The notes below the pieces were generated by a model that saw only the letters and a list, made by a program, of their open reading frames with translations, searched no databases and was not told the origin of the DNA. From positions 1 through 64,000 of the forward strand of contig SSEL01000053.1 in the NCBI GenBank assembly GCA_008012315.1: a stretch of DNA of 64,000 bases, in the 5' to 3' direction. The DNA comes from Rhodospirillaceae bacterium (GTDB lineage Bacteria; Pseudomonadota; Alphaproteobacteria; Dongiales; Dongiaceae). The first letter of the stretch is position 1. Each line of letters starts with the position of its first letter. The translations under genes and the position numbers were made by a program. Shown here piece by piece: positions 9,467 to 17,642 of the stretch.

Positions 9467-10231
9467 TCAGTAAACCGGCTTGGCGCCATTGACTTCGATG
9501 GCCGTTCCTGCGACGTAGCGCGCGGCATCCGAGGCCAGGAACCGCACGACATCTGCGATGTCTTCCGGTTCGGCGATGCGACCGATGGGAACGCTCTTGT
9601 TCAGCTCCGCGATCGCGGTATCCGGATTGAAGCCGCGCCGGATGAAGCCCGTGCGGATCATCGGCGTATTGACCTCGTTCGGGCAAACGGCATTCACGCG
9701 TATGCCATCCGCTGCATGATCGCGGCCGAGGCATTTCGAAAAGGTCGCCACGGCGGCCTTGCTGGTGCAGTAGGCCGCGTGGCCGGGGCCAGGATATAAT
9801 CCCCAGCAAGAGGAAATGTTGACGATTGCGCCGCCGCCATGATCCTTCATATGCGTGACGGCCCTGCGGCAGGTATAGAAGATCGCGGTCAGGTTGATAT
9901 CGAGGGTCCGGAACCAGTCGTCATCGCTGGTTTCCACGACATTCCCACGGGTGATGATCCCGGCATTGTTGACCAGGACATCAATCCGGCCGGTCGCCTC
10001 GACCGCGTGATCGACCAGGGCTTCGCAATATTCCTTTGATCGTAGATCGCCGGGCTTCTCCCAAAGAACCTGCGTGCCGCGATTGAAGGTGTCGGACAGT
10101 CCTGTCAAGCCGGCCGCATCGGCATCGCCGGCGACGACCCGATAGCCGTTTTCAGTGAACCGCTTGACGATCGCCTTGCCGATCCCGCCGGCCGCCCCTG
10201 TGATCACTGCAGTTTTCTTGTCAGGTGCCAT
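9467..10231 (-). CDS. Short-chain dehydrogenase/reductase (SDR)
   Basis: 254 residues, classical SDR with TGAAGGIG (near residues 11-18), LVNNAGI, Ser in NISSCWG and YCTSK. It shares fold and length with the downstream SDR but is clearly divergent in sequence, so the pair is not a recent duplication. It diverges from the dimethylamine-dehydrogenase-like gene across a gap of about 300 bp (10232-10529). A plausible role is oxidation of a hydroxylated intermediate in the same pathway; this is inference from context only. Confidence 0.9.
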   Translation of the reverse strand: MAPDKKTAVITGAAGGIGKAIVKRFTENGYRVVAGDADAAGLTGLSDTFNRGTQVLWEKPGDLRSKEYCEALVDHAVEATGRIDVLVNNAGIITRGNVVETSDDDWFRTLDINLTAIFYTCRRAVTHMKDHGGGAIVNISSCWGLYPGPGHAAYCTSKAAVATFSKCLGRDHAADGIRVNAVCPNEVNTPMIRTGFIRRGFNPDTAIAELNKSVPIGRIAEPEDIADVVRFLASDAARYVAGTAIEVNGAKPVY

Positions 10232-10529
10232 CTCGCGCTTGCCGCTCCGAACCGAATGTTGATGAGATCCGCCAATATTTCATCAGCGGGCGGCCAATTG
10301 CCAGCGACCAGAACGGCAAAAGTCTCACCTCGGAGTTGACTTGGCAGACAAGAAATGCGCTTGGGTTTGCCGCCGGGCTGTCAGATGCCGAGCGCAGAGG
10401 TTCGGTGGTTCCTATTCCGTGCAGAAGAAAAATGTATTTTTAAGGCGCCGCCGAGCCTCTATGAGTAGGATCAGACGCAATGGTAGCGCGCCTTCTGTGC
10501 TCGCTCGGGGCGGCCGGAGGAGGAAGACA

Positions 10530-12599
10530 ATGCGCGACCCACGTTACGATATCCTGTTCGAGCCCATGAAGATCGGGCCGGTCACCGCAAAGAACCGGTT
10601 TTATCAGGTGCCGCATTGCAATGGCGGCGGCTATCGAGACCCCTCGGCGGCGGCGGAAATGCGCCGCATGAAATCCGAAGGCGGATGGGGCGTCATCTTC
10701 ACCGAGCAGACGGAGATGCATCATACCTCCGAGATTACGCCCTTCATCGAGCTGCGGCTGTGGGACGATGCCGATATTCCCGCTTTGGCCAAGATGGCAA
10801 AGGCGATGCACGAGCATGGTGCGCTGGCCGGCATCCAGCTTGCCTATTCCGGCATCAATGGTCCCAATCTTTATACCAAGGAAGTGCCCAGGGGGCCCTC
10901 GGCCCTGCCGATCCGGACATTCACCAACGACCCGGTACAGGCCCGGGCGATGGACAGGCAGGATATCCGCGACCTCCGCCGCTGGCACCGCAATGCCTAC
11001 AAGCGGGCCAAACAGGCCGGTTTCGACCTGGTGTGCCTGTATGGCGCACACGGCTTTGGCATTATTCAGCACTTTCTATCCACCGCCACCAACCAGCGCA
11101 CGGATGAATATGGTGGCTCTCTGGAAAACCGGTCGCGCCTCATGCGCGAGCTGATCGAGGAGGGTCGGGATGCGATCGGCGATACCTGCGGGCTGACCCT
11201 CCGCCTGTCGCTGGATGAGATGATCGGCGAATTGGGCTTTGCCAATGCCGAGGTCCGCGACATGATCGAGATGCATGCCGACCTGCCGGACCTCTGGGAT
11301 CTCGCCCATGGCGCCTGGGAGGATTGCTCCGGCCCATCGCGCTTCAAGGAAGAGTGCGCGCAGGAATCACTTGTCGCGGGCATCAAGAAACTGACATCGA
11401 AGCCGGTGGTCGGTGTCGGGCGCTTCACCTCGCCCGATGTCATGGTGCGGATGATCAAGTCCGGCACACTTGATTTCATCGGCTGCGCCCGGCCCTCGAT
11501 CGCCGATCCGTTCCTGCCGAAGAAAGTGGAAGAGGGACGGCCGGAGGATATCCGCGAATGTATCGGCTGTAATATTTGCATTACCGGCGATATGACGATG
11601 TCGATCTCCCGCTGCACGCAAAATCCCACCTTCATGGAGGAATGGCGCAAGGGGTGGCACCCTGAACGGATGCAGGCAAAGGGCGCCAGCGACAGCGTGT
11701 TAATCGTCGGCGCGGGACCCGCTGGCTTGGAGGCCGCACGGGCACTGGGCTTGCGCGGCTACCAGGTGGCGCTCGCCGAGGCAAGCAATGAACTGGGCGG
11801 TCGGGTTGCGCGGGAATGCAAGCTTCCCGGCCTTGCCGCCTGGGGGCGGGTCCGCGACTATCGGCAGTACCAGCTCAGCCAGATGTCGAATGTCGATGTC
11901 TATCTCGACAGTCGCCTGTCGGCGGATGAGATCCTGTCATTCGGCTTCCAGAATGTTGCGATTGCCACGGGATCGACCTGGCGCCGCGACGGTGTCGCAC
12001 GTGCCCATGTCGTCGCCATGCCGATCGAGTCTTCAATGCCGGTCTTCACGCCCGACGACCTGATGGCGGGGAAAATGCCGGATGGGAACGTCGTGCTGTT
12101 TGACGATGACCACTACTATATGGGCGGCGTCTTGGCGGAATTGATGGCGCAGCGCGGCGCGAAGGTAACGCTTGTCACTCCGTCTGCTTTCGTATCGGAC
12201 TGGACCCGGAATACGCTGGAGCAGGGCGCCATCCATCGCAAGCTATCGGCCTGCGGGGTCGACATCGTCCTCAACCGCTCCGTCACGCATATCGGTGCCG
12301 GCAGCGTCACGACGGCCTGCGTCTATACCGGATCGGCGCAGGAGCTTGCCGCCGATGCCGTCGTCCTGGTCACATCGCGTCTGCAAGACGACGCTGTCTG
12401 GGCGGATCTAAAATCCCGCCGGGATATGTGGGCGGATCATGGCATCAAGGCGATCAAGGTTATCGGCGATGCCGAAGCGCCGGGACCGATCGCCTGGGCG
12501 ACTTATGCCGGACATCGATTCGCGCGGGAGCTTGACGAACCCGATATCGGCGATGCCCTTCCTTTCCGACGGGAAGTGGCCGCATTGGCTGAAGACTAA
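10530..12599 (+). CDS. Dimethylamine/trimethylamine dehydrogenase family flavoprotein
   Basis: 689 residues. An N-terminal old-yellow-enzyme barrel (MRDPRYDILFEPMKIGP) is followed by a [4Fe-4S] motif and a C-terminal Rossmann pair (VLIVGAGPAGLEAARAL). The start at 10530 follows GGAGGAGGAAG and aligns with trimethylamine dehydrogenase (TMADH). Cys30 in VPHCNGGG matches the TMADH cysteine that carries 6-S-cysteinyl FMN. Tyr171 and His174 (YGAH) match its catalytic pair. Cys344, 347, 350 and 362 match the cluster ligands. Residue 60 is Gln, where TMADH has Tyr60 of its aromatic bowl; dimethylamine dehydrogenase is reported to have Gln there. It would oxidatively demethylate a secondary methylamine to formaldehyde, passing electrons to an ETF. 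Confidence 0.88.
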   Translation: MRDPRYDILFEPMKIGPVTAKNRFYQVPHCNGGGYRDPSAAAEMRRMKSEGGWGVIFTEQTEMHHTSEITPFIELRLWDDADIPALAKMAKAMHEHGALAGIQLAYSGINGPNLYTKEVPRGPSALPIRTFTNDPVQARAMDRQDIRDLRRWHRNAYKRAKQAGFDLVCLYGAHGFGIIQHFLSTATNQRTDEYGGSLENRSRLMRELIEEGRDAIGDTCGLTLRLSLDEMIGELGFANAEVRDMIEMHADLPDLWDLAHGAWEDCSGPSRFKEECAQESLVAGIKKLTSKPVVGVGRFTSPDVMVRMIKSGTLDFIGCARPSIADPFLPKKVEEGRPEDIRECIGCNICITGDMTMSISRCTQNPTFMEEWRKGWHPERMQAKGASDSVLIVGAGPAGLEAARALGLRGYQVALAEASNELGGRVARECKLPGLAAWGRVRDYRQYQLSQMSNVDVYLDSRLSADEILSFGFQNVAIATGSTWRRDGVARAHVVAMPIESSMPVFTPDDLMAGKMPDGNVVLFDDDHYYMGGVLAELMAQRGAKVTLVTPSAFVSDWTRNTLEQGAIHRKLSACGVDIVLNRSVTHIGAGSVTTACVYTGSAQELAADAVVLVTSRLQDDAVWADLKSRRDMWADHGIKAIKVIGDAEAPGPIAWATYAGHRFARELDEPDIGDALPFRREVAALAED

Positions 12600-12709
12600 A
12601 TGACGTAACAGGCAAGCCCGGCCGGTTGGGGCGGCGCAGACGGTGGTTGCAGCTATGCGCGAAGACCTCGCCGCAGGGCGATTCCTGGTCAGTTTATGCA
12701 ATGACCGGT

Positions 12710-12913
12710 TCATGCAATGGGCTGGAAGCGGCTATACGACCGCTCTCGTAACGATCCGTAGAGCAGGAGAATGCGTGGTGGGTGCGCCGATCCACCCGAG
12801 ATTCTTAGCTTCTGCATTGTTGGCAGATCGAAAACAGCGCGATCCAAATTCGGTAGATCGTTGCTTTCAGCGACTTGCTCGCTTGTCCTTACATCGTCCA
12901 CTTCAGGCTCCAA
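12710..12913 (-). pseudogene. arsH: arsH, 5' fragment (truncated NADPH-dependent FMN reductase)
   Basis: The minus strand encodes a 67-residue product. Residues about 18-62 read as the ArsH N-terminus: LPNLDRAVFDLP, then SAHPPRILLLYGSLRERSYSR. Straight after SYSR the frame runs into five unrelated residues and a stop. Full-length ArsH is over 200 residues, so the rest has been lost at about base 12725. The fragment diverges from arsR, as arsH often does in Alphaproteobacteria. It marks the left edge of the arsenic module, beyond which the amine-catabolic DNA begins. Confidence 0.75.
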
Positions 12914-12999
12914 CCAATCCCCTCGATGACTTGCATGGCATTTGTGTCCCCGATCGGCTTGGGCTTAGGCGGTGTCACCATTCTTTCATCGAATGTCCG

Positions 13000-13032
13000 T
13001 TGACAATATTCCACAATTCGATATTTATCGAA
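13000..13032 (+). promoter_or_regulatory. arsR promoter and operator
   Basis: TTGACA at 13000-13005 is a consensus -35. TATTTA near 13022-13027 fits a -10 at 16-bp spacing. The -10 lies inside a perfect palindrome, TTCGATA-TT-TATCGAA (13017-13032), the obvious ArsR-family operator. Transcription would start about 13034-13035, exactly at the arsR ATG, so the message is predicted to be leaderless. Binding of ArsR here would directly block RNA polymerase. Confidence 0.65.
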
Positions 13033-13034
13033 AT

Positions 13035-13370
13035 ATGAAAAAGAAAGAGGCGCTAGACGCTTTTGCGGCGTTGTCACAGGAGACGCGATTGGATGTGTTT
13101 CGTCTCCTAATCAAGAGATTGCCAGAGGCAATGCCAGCTGGTGACATTGCCAAAGAGATGGATGTGCCGCCGAGCACGATGTCTACCCACCTCGCTATCT
13201 TGAGTCGTGCGGGCTTGGTGAAGTCTGAACGGAATGGGCGTGTCATTAGCTATGTGGCGGACCTCAATGGGGTTCGCGACTTGCTGGCCTTTCTGGTTAA
13301 GGATTGCTGCAGCGGAAAAACTGACGCTTGCAACGATCTGATCGAGGCGGTTCTTCCTGCCTGCTGCTAG
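13035..13370 (+). CDS. arsR: ArsR/SmtB-family arsenical-responsive repressor
   Basis: 111 residues from MKKKEALDAF. The winged helix lies at about residues 10-75 (LSQETRLDVFRLL; recognition helix PPSTMSTHLAILSRAGLV). Cysteines at 91-92 and 99 (DCCSGKTDAC) and a terminal CysCys resemble the C-terminal As(III) site of the Acidithiobacillus-type ArsR, rather than the ELCVCDL site of the plasmid type. An earlier in-frame ATG at 12972 would run through the promoter and operator, so I chose 13035. No Shine-Dalgarno precedes it, in line with a leaderless start. It leads the arsR-arsC-acr3-arsC operon. Confidence 0.88.
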   Translation: MKKKEALDAFAALSQETRLDVFRLLIKRLPEAMPAGDIAKEMDVPPSTMSTHLAILSRAGLVKSERNGRVISYVADLNGVRDLLAFLVKDCCSGKTDACNDLIEAVLPACC

Positions 13371-13422
13371 TGAACAGCCAACTGAAAAAGCCCACGCAAG
13401 TAAACCCGACGGAGACTGACCA

Positions 13423-13932
13423 ATGGTCGATCACGCATACAACGTTCTGTTCCTGTGCACTGGGAATTCGGCCCGTAGTATCATCGCGGAGGCTATCATG
13501 AACCGGGAAGCGCAAGGACGATTCAGAGCTTTCAGTGCCGGCAGTCATCCAAAGGGACAGGTGCACCCCTTCGCCCTTGATCTCTTGAAAAAGATGAATC
13601 ATCCAACGGCGGACCTGCGGTCTAAAGGCTGGGATGAGTTTGCTAAGCCGGATGCGTCGCAGTTGGATTTCGTTTTTACCATTTGCGACAATGCCGCCAA
13701 CGAAGTCTGTCCGGTTTGGCCAGGCCAGCCGATGAGCGCGCATTGGGGCCTGCCAGACCCTGCCGCAGCTGAAGGAAATGAAACTGAGCAACGTCTGGCC
13801 TTCGCCGATACCTATCGAGTGCTACACAACCGCATCAGCATCTTTACCAGCCTGCCCTTGAAATCACTCGACAAGCTGAGCCTTCAAAAGCGGCTGGATG
13901 AAATTGGCCGCAACCTCTCTCAGTCAGCCTGA
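13423..13932 (+). CDS. arsC: Arsenate reductase, low-molecular-weight protein tyrosine phosphatase type
   Basis: 169 residues. The P-loop CTGNSARS near residues 12-19 holds the nucleophilic cysteine of the LMW-PTP fold. DPAAAEGN near residue 110 supplies the general-acid aspartate region. CDNAANEVCP near residues 86-95 supplies the second redox cysteines used by thioredoxin-coupled ArsC. It reduces As(V) to As(III) in the cytoplasm for export by the adjacent Acr3. It lies 52 bp after arsR and 26 bp before acr3. A second arsenate reductase of unrelated fold closes the operon. Confidence 0.9.
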   Translation: MVDHAYNVLFLCTGNSARSIIAEAIMNREAQGRFRAFSAGSHPKGQVHPFALDLLKKMNHPTADLRSKGWDEFAKPDASQLDFVFTICDNAANEVCPVWPGQPMSAHWGLPDPAAAEGNETEQRLAFADTYRVLHNRISIFTSLPLKSLDKLSLQKRLDEIGRNLSQSA

Positions 13933-13958
13933 TCATTACAAGTTCACGAGCAATCTAA

Positions 13959-15023
13959 ATGTCCAAGTTTGAACGCTACCTGACGGTCTGGGTGATTCTC
14001 TGCATCATCCTTGGCATTGCTTTTGGCAGTTTCTTTCCGCCGGTCTTCCAGGCTATCGGGGCCATGGAGATCGCCAAAGTCAACCTGCCGGTTGCGGCAT
14101 TGATTTGGCTGATGATCATTCCGATGCTGGTCAAAATCGATTTCGCCGCCCTCGGGCAGGTGAAGGAACATTGGCGCGGCATTGGCGTCACGCTTTTGAT
14201 CAATTGGGGCGTGAAGCCATTTTCAATGGCCGCCCTCGGCTGGTTCTTTATCGCCTATCTATTTCGGCAGTGGCTGCCTGCCAATCAGATCGACTCCTAC
14301 ATCGCCGGACTCATCATCTTGGCTGCAGCGCCTTGCACCGCGATGGTCTTTGTCTGGAGTAATCTGTCCGACGGCGAACCGCATTTTACGCTCAGCCAAG
14401 TCGCTCTCAACGATCTGATTATGGTGTTCGCTTTCGCACCAATTGTCGGGTTGTTGCTGGGCCTTTCCGCGATCACCGTTCCTTGGGAGACCCTGATCTT
14501 ATCGGTTGGCCTGTATATCGTCGTTCCAGTCATCCTCGCTCAGATCGTCCGCCGCGCAACGTTGAAGGCTGGCGGGTTAGCGGGGCTACAACAACTGCTC
14601 AAAGGCCTTCAGCCAATCTCCCTAATCGCTCTTCTGACAACCCTCGTTTTACTCTTTGGATTTCAGGGCGACCAGATCCTTGCTCAGCCCATGACGATCC
14701 TGCTGCTCGCGGTCCCCATTTTGATCCAGGTGTATTTCAATTCCGGCTTGGCCTATTTGCTGAATAGGGCTTGTGGAGAACAGCATTGTGTTGCTGCACC
14801 GTCGGCACTGATCGGCGCAAGCAATTTCTTCGAGCTCGCCGTGGCCGCCGCAATCAGCCTATTCGGCCTGCAATCGGGTGCGGCCCTCGCCACAGTGGTC
14901 GGTGTGCTGATCGAGGTTCCGGTCATGCTATCGGTCGTGCGAATTGTGAACTCAACCAAGGGGTGGTACGAGCGCGGTGCAGCACAGCGCAGCCGTCCAA
15001 TCCTTGGCCGCCAAAAGATTTAA
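13959..15023 (+). CDS. acr3: Arsenite efflux permease, ACR3 family
   Basis: 354 residues with ten hydrophobic spans, the normal length for ACR3. It carries the family motif AAPCTAMVFVWS at about residues 120-131, whose cysteine is needed for arsenite transport in characterised ACR3 proteins. NWGVKPF and the SNFFELAVA segment are also typical. It exports As(III) across the inner membrane using the proton motive force. It belongs to the ACR3 rather than the ArsB (12-span) family. Confidence 0.92.
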   Translation: MSKFERYLTVWVILCIILGIAFGSFFPPVFQAIGAMEIAKVNLPVAALIWLMIIPMLVKIDFAALGQVKEHWRGIGVTLLINWGVKPFSMAALGWFFIAYLFRQWLPANQIDSYIAGLIILAAAPCTAMVFVWSNLSDGEPHFTLSQVALNDLIMVFAFAPIVGLLLGLSAITVPWETLILSVGLYIVVPVILAQIVRRATLKAGGLAGLQQLLKGLQPISLIALLTTLVLLFGFQGDQILAQPMTILLLAVPILIQVYFNSGLAYLLNRACGEQHCVAAPSALIGASNFFELAVAAAISLFGLQSGAALATVVGVLIEVPVMLSVVRIVNSTKGWYERGAAQRSRPILGRQKI

Positions 15024-15039
15024 GGAGCCGGGGGGCTTA

Positions 15040-15486
15040 ATGACCACCGAACCCATAAAGGTGACCATTTTTCACAATCCTGACTGCGGTACGTCGCGCA
15101 ATACCCTGGGCCTGATTCGAAACGCAGGCATTGAGCCGGAGATCGTGGAGTATCTTAAGGCGCCACCATCCTCGGCTGAAGTCATGGACTTGGTTCGGCG
15201 AGCGGGATTGACGCTCAGGCAGGCGCTTCGGGAAAAGGGGACGCCCTACAAGGACCTCGGCTTAGATGATCTAAATCTCAGCGAAACCCAATTCCTCGAA
15301 GCTATTGCTCAACATCCTATTCTCCTGAATCGTCCGTTTGTTGTGACACCTTGGGGCGTCAAGCTTTGCCGCCCGTCGGAACTGGTGCTCGATATCCTGC
15401 CGTTAGCCCAAAGGGGCTCCTTTGCGAAGGAAGATGGAGAGGTAGTGATAGACGCAAATGGCAACAGGGTTACGTCTCGGGCGTGA
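15040..15486 (+). CDS. arsC: Arsenate reductase, glutaredoxin-coupled type
   Basis: 148 residues. The motif NPDCGTSRNTL at about residues 13-23 contains the single catalytic cysteine of the plasmid R773-type ArsC, with the arginine triad downstream (including NRPFVVTPWGVKLCRP). The start at 15040 is set by GGAG 12-16 bases upstream, just after the acr3 stop; longer open-frame starts lie within acr3. Two unrelated ArsC types in one operon would draw electrons from thioredoxin and from glutathione/glutaredoxin respectively. Confidence 0.9.
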   Translation: MTTEPIKVTIFHNPDCGTSRNTLGLIRNAGIEPEIVEYLKAPPSSAEVMDLVRRAGLTLRQALREKGTPYKDLGLDDLNLSETQFLEAIAQHPILLNRPFVVTPWGVKLCRPSELVLDILPLAQRGSFAKEDGEVVIDANGNRVTSRA

Positions 15487-15908
15487 ACTTGGATCAACGC
15501 CCGTGACTTCACGGCACTTCATAGATGCGAGATGAGGGGCTCGCCCGAAAGGGCACTGGAAGTACATTTCCGGACGCTGTTCCGCTGCTCTTGCTGGCGA
15601 GATCGAGGGCACCTCGAGGAAACTTTTATCTACTGGTCTGGACTTCGACCTCAATTTCTGGATGCCGTTGGTAAAATCCTTGCAGGCGAGGAATTAGCCA
15701 ACTGTGAGCAAAGGAGCGGTGACGCTCAAGACCAACCGCTCACCCAGGCCGCGCGCCGGTATCGGCGACCTCGCCCCGACCGCGATGATCGGCCGCCGTT
15801 GCGCGATTGTCTGACCAAGTCGCTCATTCCGCCGAAGGATACCGAACCTCAGTACGGGCGCATCGGCCGGGACTGGCGTAGGCCATATCAGTAAGTGCTA
15901 TAGACGTT
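15487..15908. other. Intergenic, no supported gene
   Basis: About 420 bp between the arsenic operon and the convergent BKACE gene. The only open frame (15532-15894) has no recognisable family and an arginine-rich composition typical of a chance frame. I see no clear terminator. This probably is a scar between two acquired segments. Confidence 0.5.
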
Positions 15909-16823
15909 TCATCCGGCCGTCTCGCGCCCGCAAACTGGGGGCTGATCCAGCCCGAGCCTTCTTCTGCTCTCGGCCGCTCCGAGTACTTTGGCACCCATCA
16001 AGGTCGCGATCGTTGCTGCGCGATCGACCAATGCACCGTTGCTGGCGGGAACCCCACGCTCCAGCCATAAATTGTCCTCGAGACCCACCCGGACATTGCC
16101 GCCCAGTAGAATCGCCTGGGCCACCATCGGCATCTCCATTCGGCCAAGCCCAAAAGCCGCCCAATTGGAGCCTGCCGGCAGGCTTTCCATCATTGCGCGC
16201 ATTGAGATGCTATCGGCTGGCGCGCCCCAGGGAATACCAAGGCAACGCTGGAACAGTGGCGTTCCGGTCAACAGGCCTTCCGCCATAAGCTGCTTCGCAA
16301 AGCGGATATGTCCAAGCTCAAAGACCTCGAGTTCTGGCTTCACGCCGAGCTCTTTGTATTTCGCTGCCATGATACGGAGGTAGTTGGGCGTACTGATATA
16401 GATGCTGTTCCCATCGCCGAAATTGAGCGTGCCACAGTCGAGACTGGCGATCTCCGGCAGGAGCTCCGTGACATGCGTCATGCGCTCTAGCGGCCCGACC
16501 ATATCGGTGCCGGGGCCGCCGCTCATCGGCGCATCGTCGGGACCAAGCACAAAATCACCACCCATGCCGCCGGTCAGGTTAAGAATCACGTCTACTCCGC
16601 TCTCCCGAACGCGAGAAACCGTTTCCCGGAAGAGCTCAGGATCTCGGCTCGGCTTGCCTGTCTCAGGGTCACGGACATGGATATGGACGATCGCCGCCCC
16701 GGCTTTTGCCGCTTCAATGGCGGAATCGGCAATCTGTTTCGGAGTGACCGGGATCGCCGGGTGCTTTCCGACTGTGTCGCCCGCACCCGTCAGTGCGCAG
16801 GTTATGATGACTTCGCTATTCAT
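15909..16823 (-). CDS. BKACE-family beta-keto acid cleavage enzyme (DUF849)
   Basis: 304 residues from [15 protein letters not shown]. His47 and His49 in VHIHVRDP match the zinc-binding pair of 3-keto-5-aminohexanoate cleavage enzyme and its relatives. GLEDNLW near the C-terminus supplies the acidic zinc ligand region. BKACEs condense a beta-keto acid with acetyl-CoA, giving acetoacetate plus a new acyl-CoA. Dehydrocarnitine is one known substrate of the family. It is the last gene of a six-gene minus-strand operon with a polyamine-type importer, so the transported compound or a product of it is probably the substrate. An upstream in-frame start at 16844 is less likely. Confidence 0.88.
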   Translation of the reverse strand: MNSEVIITCALTGAGDTVGKHPAIPVTPKQIADSAIEAAKAGAAIVHIHVRDPETGKPSRDPELFRETVSRVRESGVDVILNLTGGMGGDFVLGPDDAPMSGGPGTDMVGPLERMTHVTELLPEIASLDCGTLNFGDGNSIYISTPNYLRIMAAKYKELGVKPELEVFELGHIRFAKQLMAEGLLTGTPLFQRCLGIPWGAPADSISMRAMMESLPAGSNWAAFGLGRMEMPMVAQAILLGGNVRVGLEDNLWLERGVPASNGALVDRAATIATLMGAKVLGAAESRRRLGLDQPPVCGRETAG

Positions 16824-16847
16824 GGAAACCTCGTGGTCGAACAAAAA

Positions 16848-17642
16848 TCAGGAGCGGCTGCGCTTGCCGGAGAAGCCAAAAGCCTGCACAGCAAGCAGTA
16901 TCCCTCCAGTTATGATGATGAGACAGGTCGAGATCGCCGCGATGGTCGGGTCGATCTGCTCTCGAAGAGCCGTAAACATGCGGCGGGGAAGGGTCTCGCT
17001 ATCACCGCCGGAGATGAAAATCGCGACAATCACTTCGTCGAAGGAGGTAAGAAAGGCGAAGAGTGCGCCAGTAATGACTGGAACCCTGATTTGAGGGAGC
17101 GTAATGGTCAGGAACGCCTTTAGGCGGTAGGCGCCGAGGCTCCTGGCGGCGGTCTCTTGGGCGAAGTCGTAATTGGCTAGGCCCGACCCGACAGTAATAA
17201 CGACAAACGGCACCGCCAGCATGCTATGGGCCAGGACCACGCCGGTAACGGTCGTATTGAGACCGATCCGCGCGAACATGAAGAAAAGGCTGATGCCGAT
17301 CAGGATCACCGGCACAACCATTGGCATCGTATAGATGGCCTGAACAGCGCCGGAGAAACGGGTGCCGAGCATGCGGAGGCTATAGGCGGCCGCGGTGCCG
17401 GCCGGTGTCGCGATCAAGGTTGTCAGGAACGCCACCTTTAAAGAGGTAAAGGTGGCTGCGCGCCACTCGATCGAATCGGCGTAGGCATGGTACCACCGCA
17501 GTGACCAGGTCTCGGGCGGGAAAGTGAGGAACTGGGAATCCGAGAAGGACGTCACGGCGACCACAACCGACGGCGCTGCCAGGAAAACCAGGATGGCGCC
17601 GCCCAGCAGATAAAGCCAGAGTCGATCACAACGTAGTTCCAT
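16848..17642 (-). CDS. ABC transporter permease (PotC-like)
   Basis: 264 residues from MELRCDRLW with six hydrophobic spans. The binding-protein-dependent signature EETAARSLGAYRLKAFLTITLP-like region (about residues 170-190) identifies the inner-membrane permease of the spermidine/putrescine class. The start at 17642 overlaps the upstream permease stop by one base. A longer frame to 17753 lies inside that gene and lacks a ribosome site. It pairs with the next gene to form the heterodimeric channel. Confidence 0.9.
   Translation of the reverse strand: MELRCDRLWLYLLGGAILVFLAAPSVVVAVTSFSDSQFLTFPPETWSLRWYHAYADSIEWRAATFTSLKVAFLTTLIATPAGTAAAYSLRMLGTRFSGAVQAIYTMPMVVPVILIGISLFFMFARIGLNTTVTGVVLAHSMLAVPFVVITVGSGLANYDFAQETAARSLGAYRLKAFLTITLPQIRVPVITGALFAFLTSFDEVIVAIFISGGDSETLPRRMFTALREQIDPTIAAISTCLIIITGGILLAVQAFGFSGKRSRS

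Noticed and set aside
12643-13038. A 131-codon plus-strand open frame before arsR
   Set aside because: It runs antisense through the arsH fragment and across the arsR promoter and operator.
15532-15894. A 120-codon open frame, and in another frame a phrase RSPRPRAGIGDLAPTA that recalls GH15-type proteins
   Set aside because: The open frame has no domain and the phrase is too short and runs into a stop; treated as intergenic.
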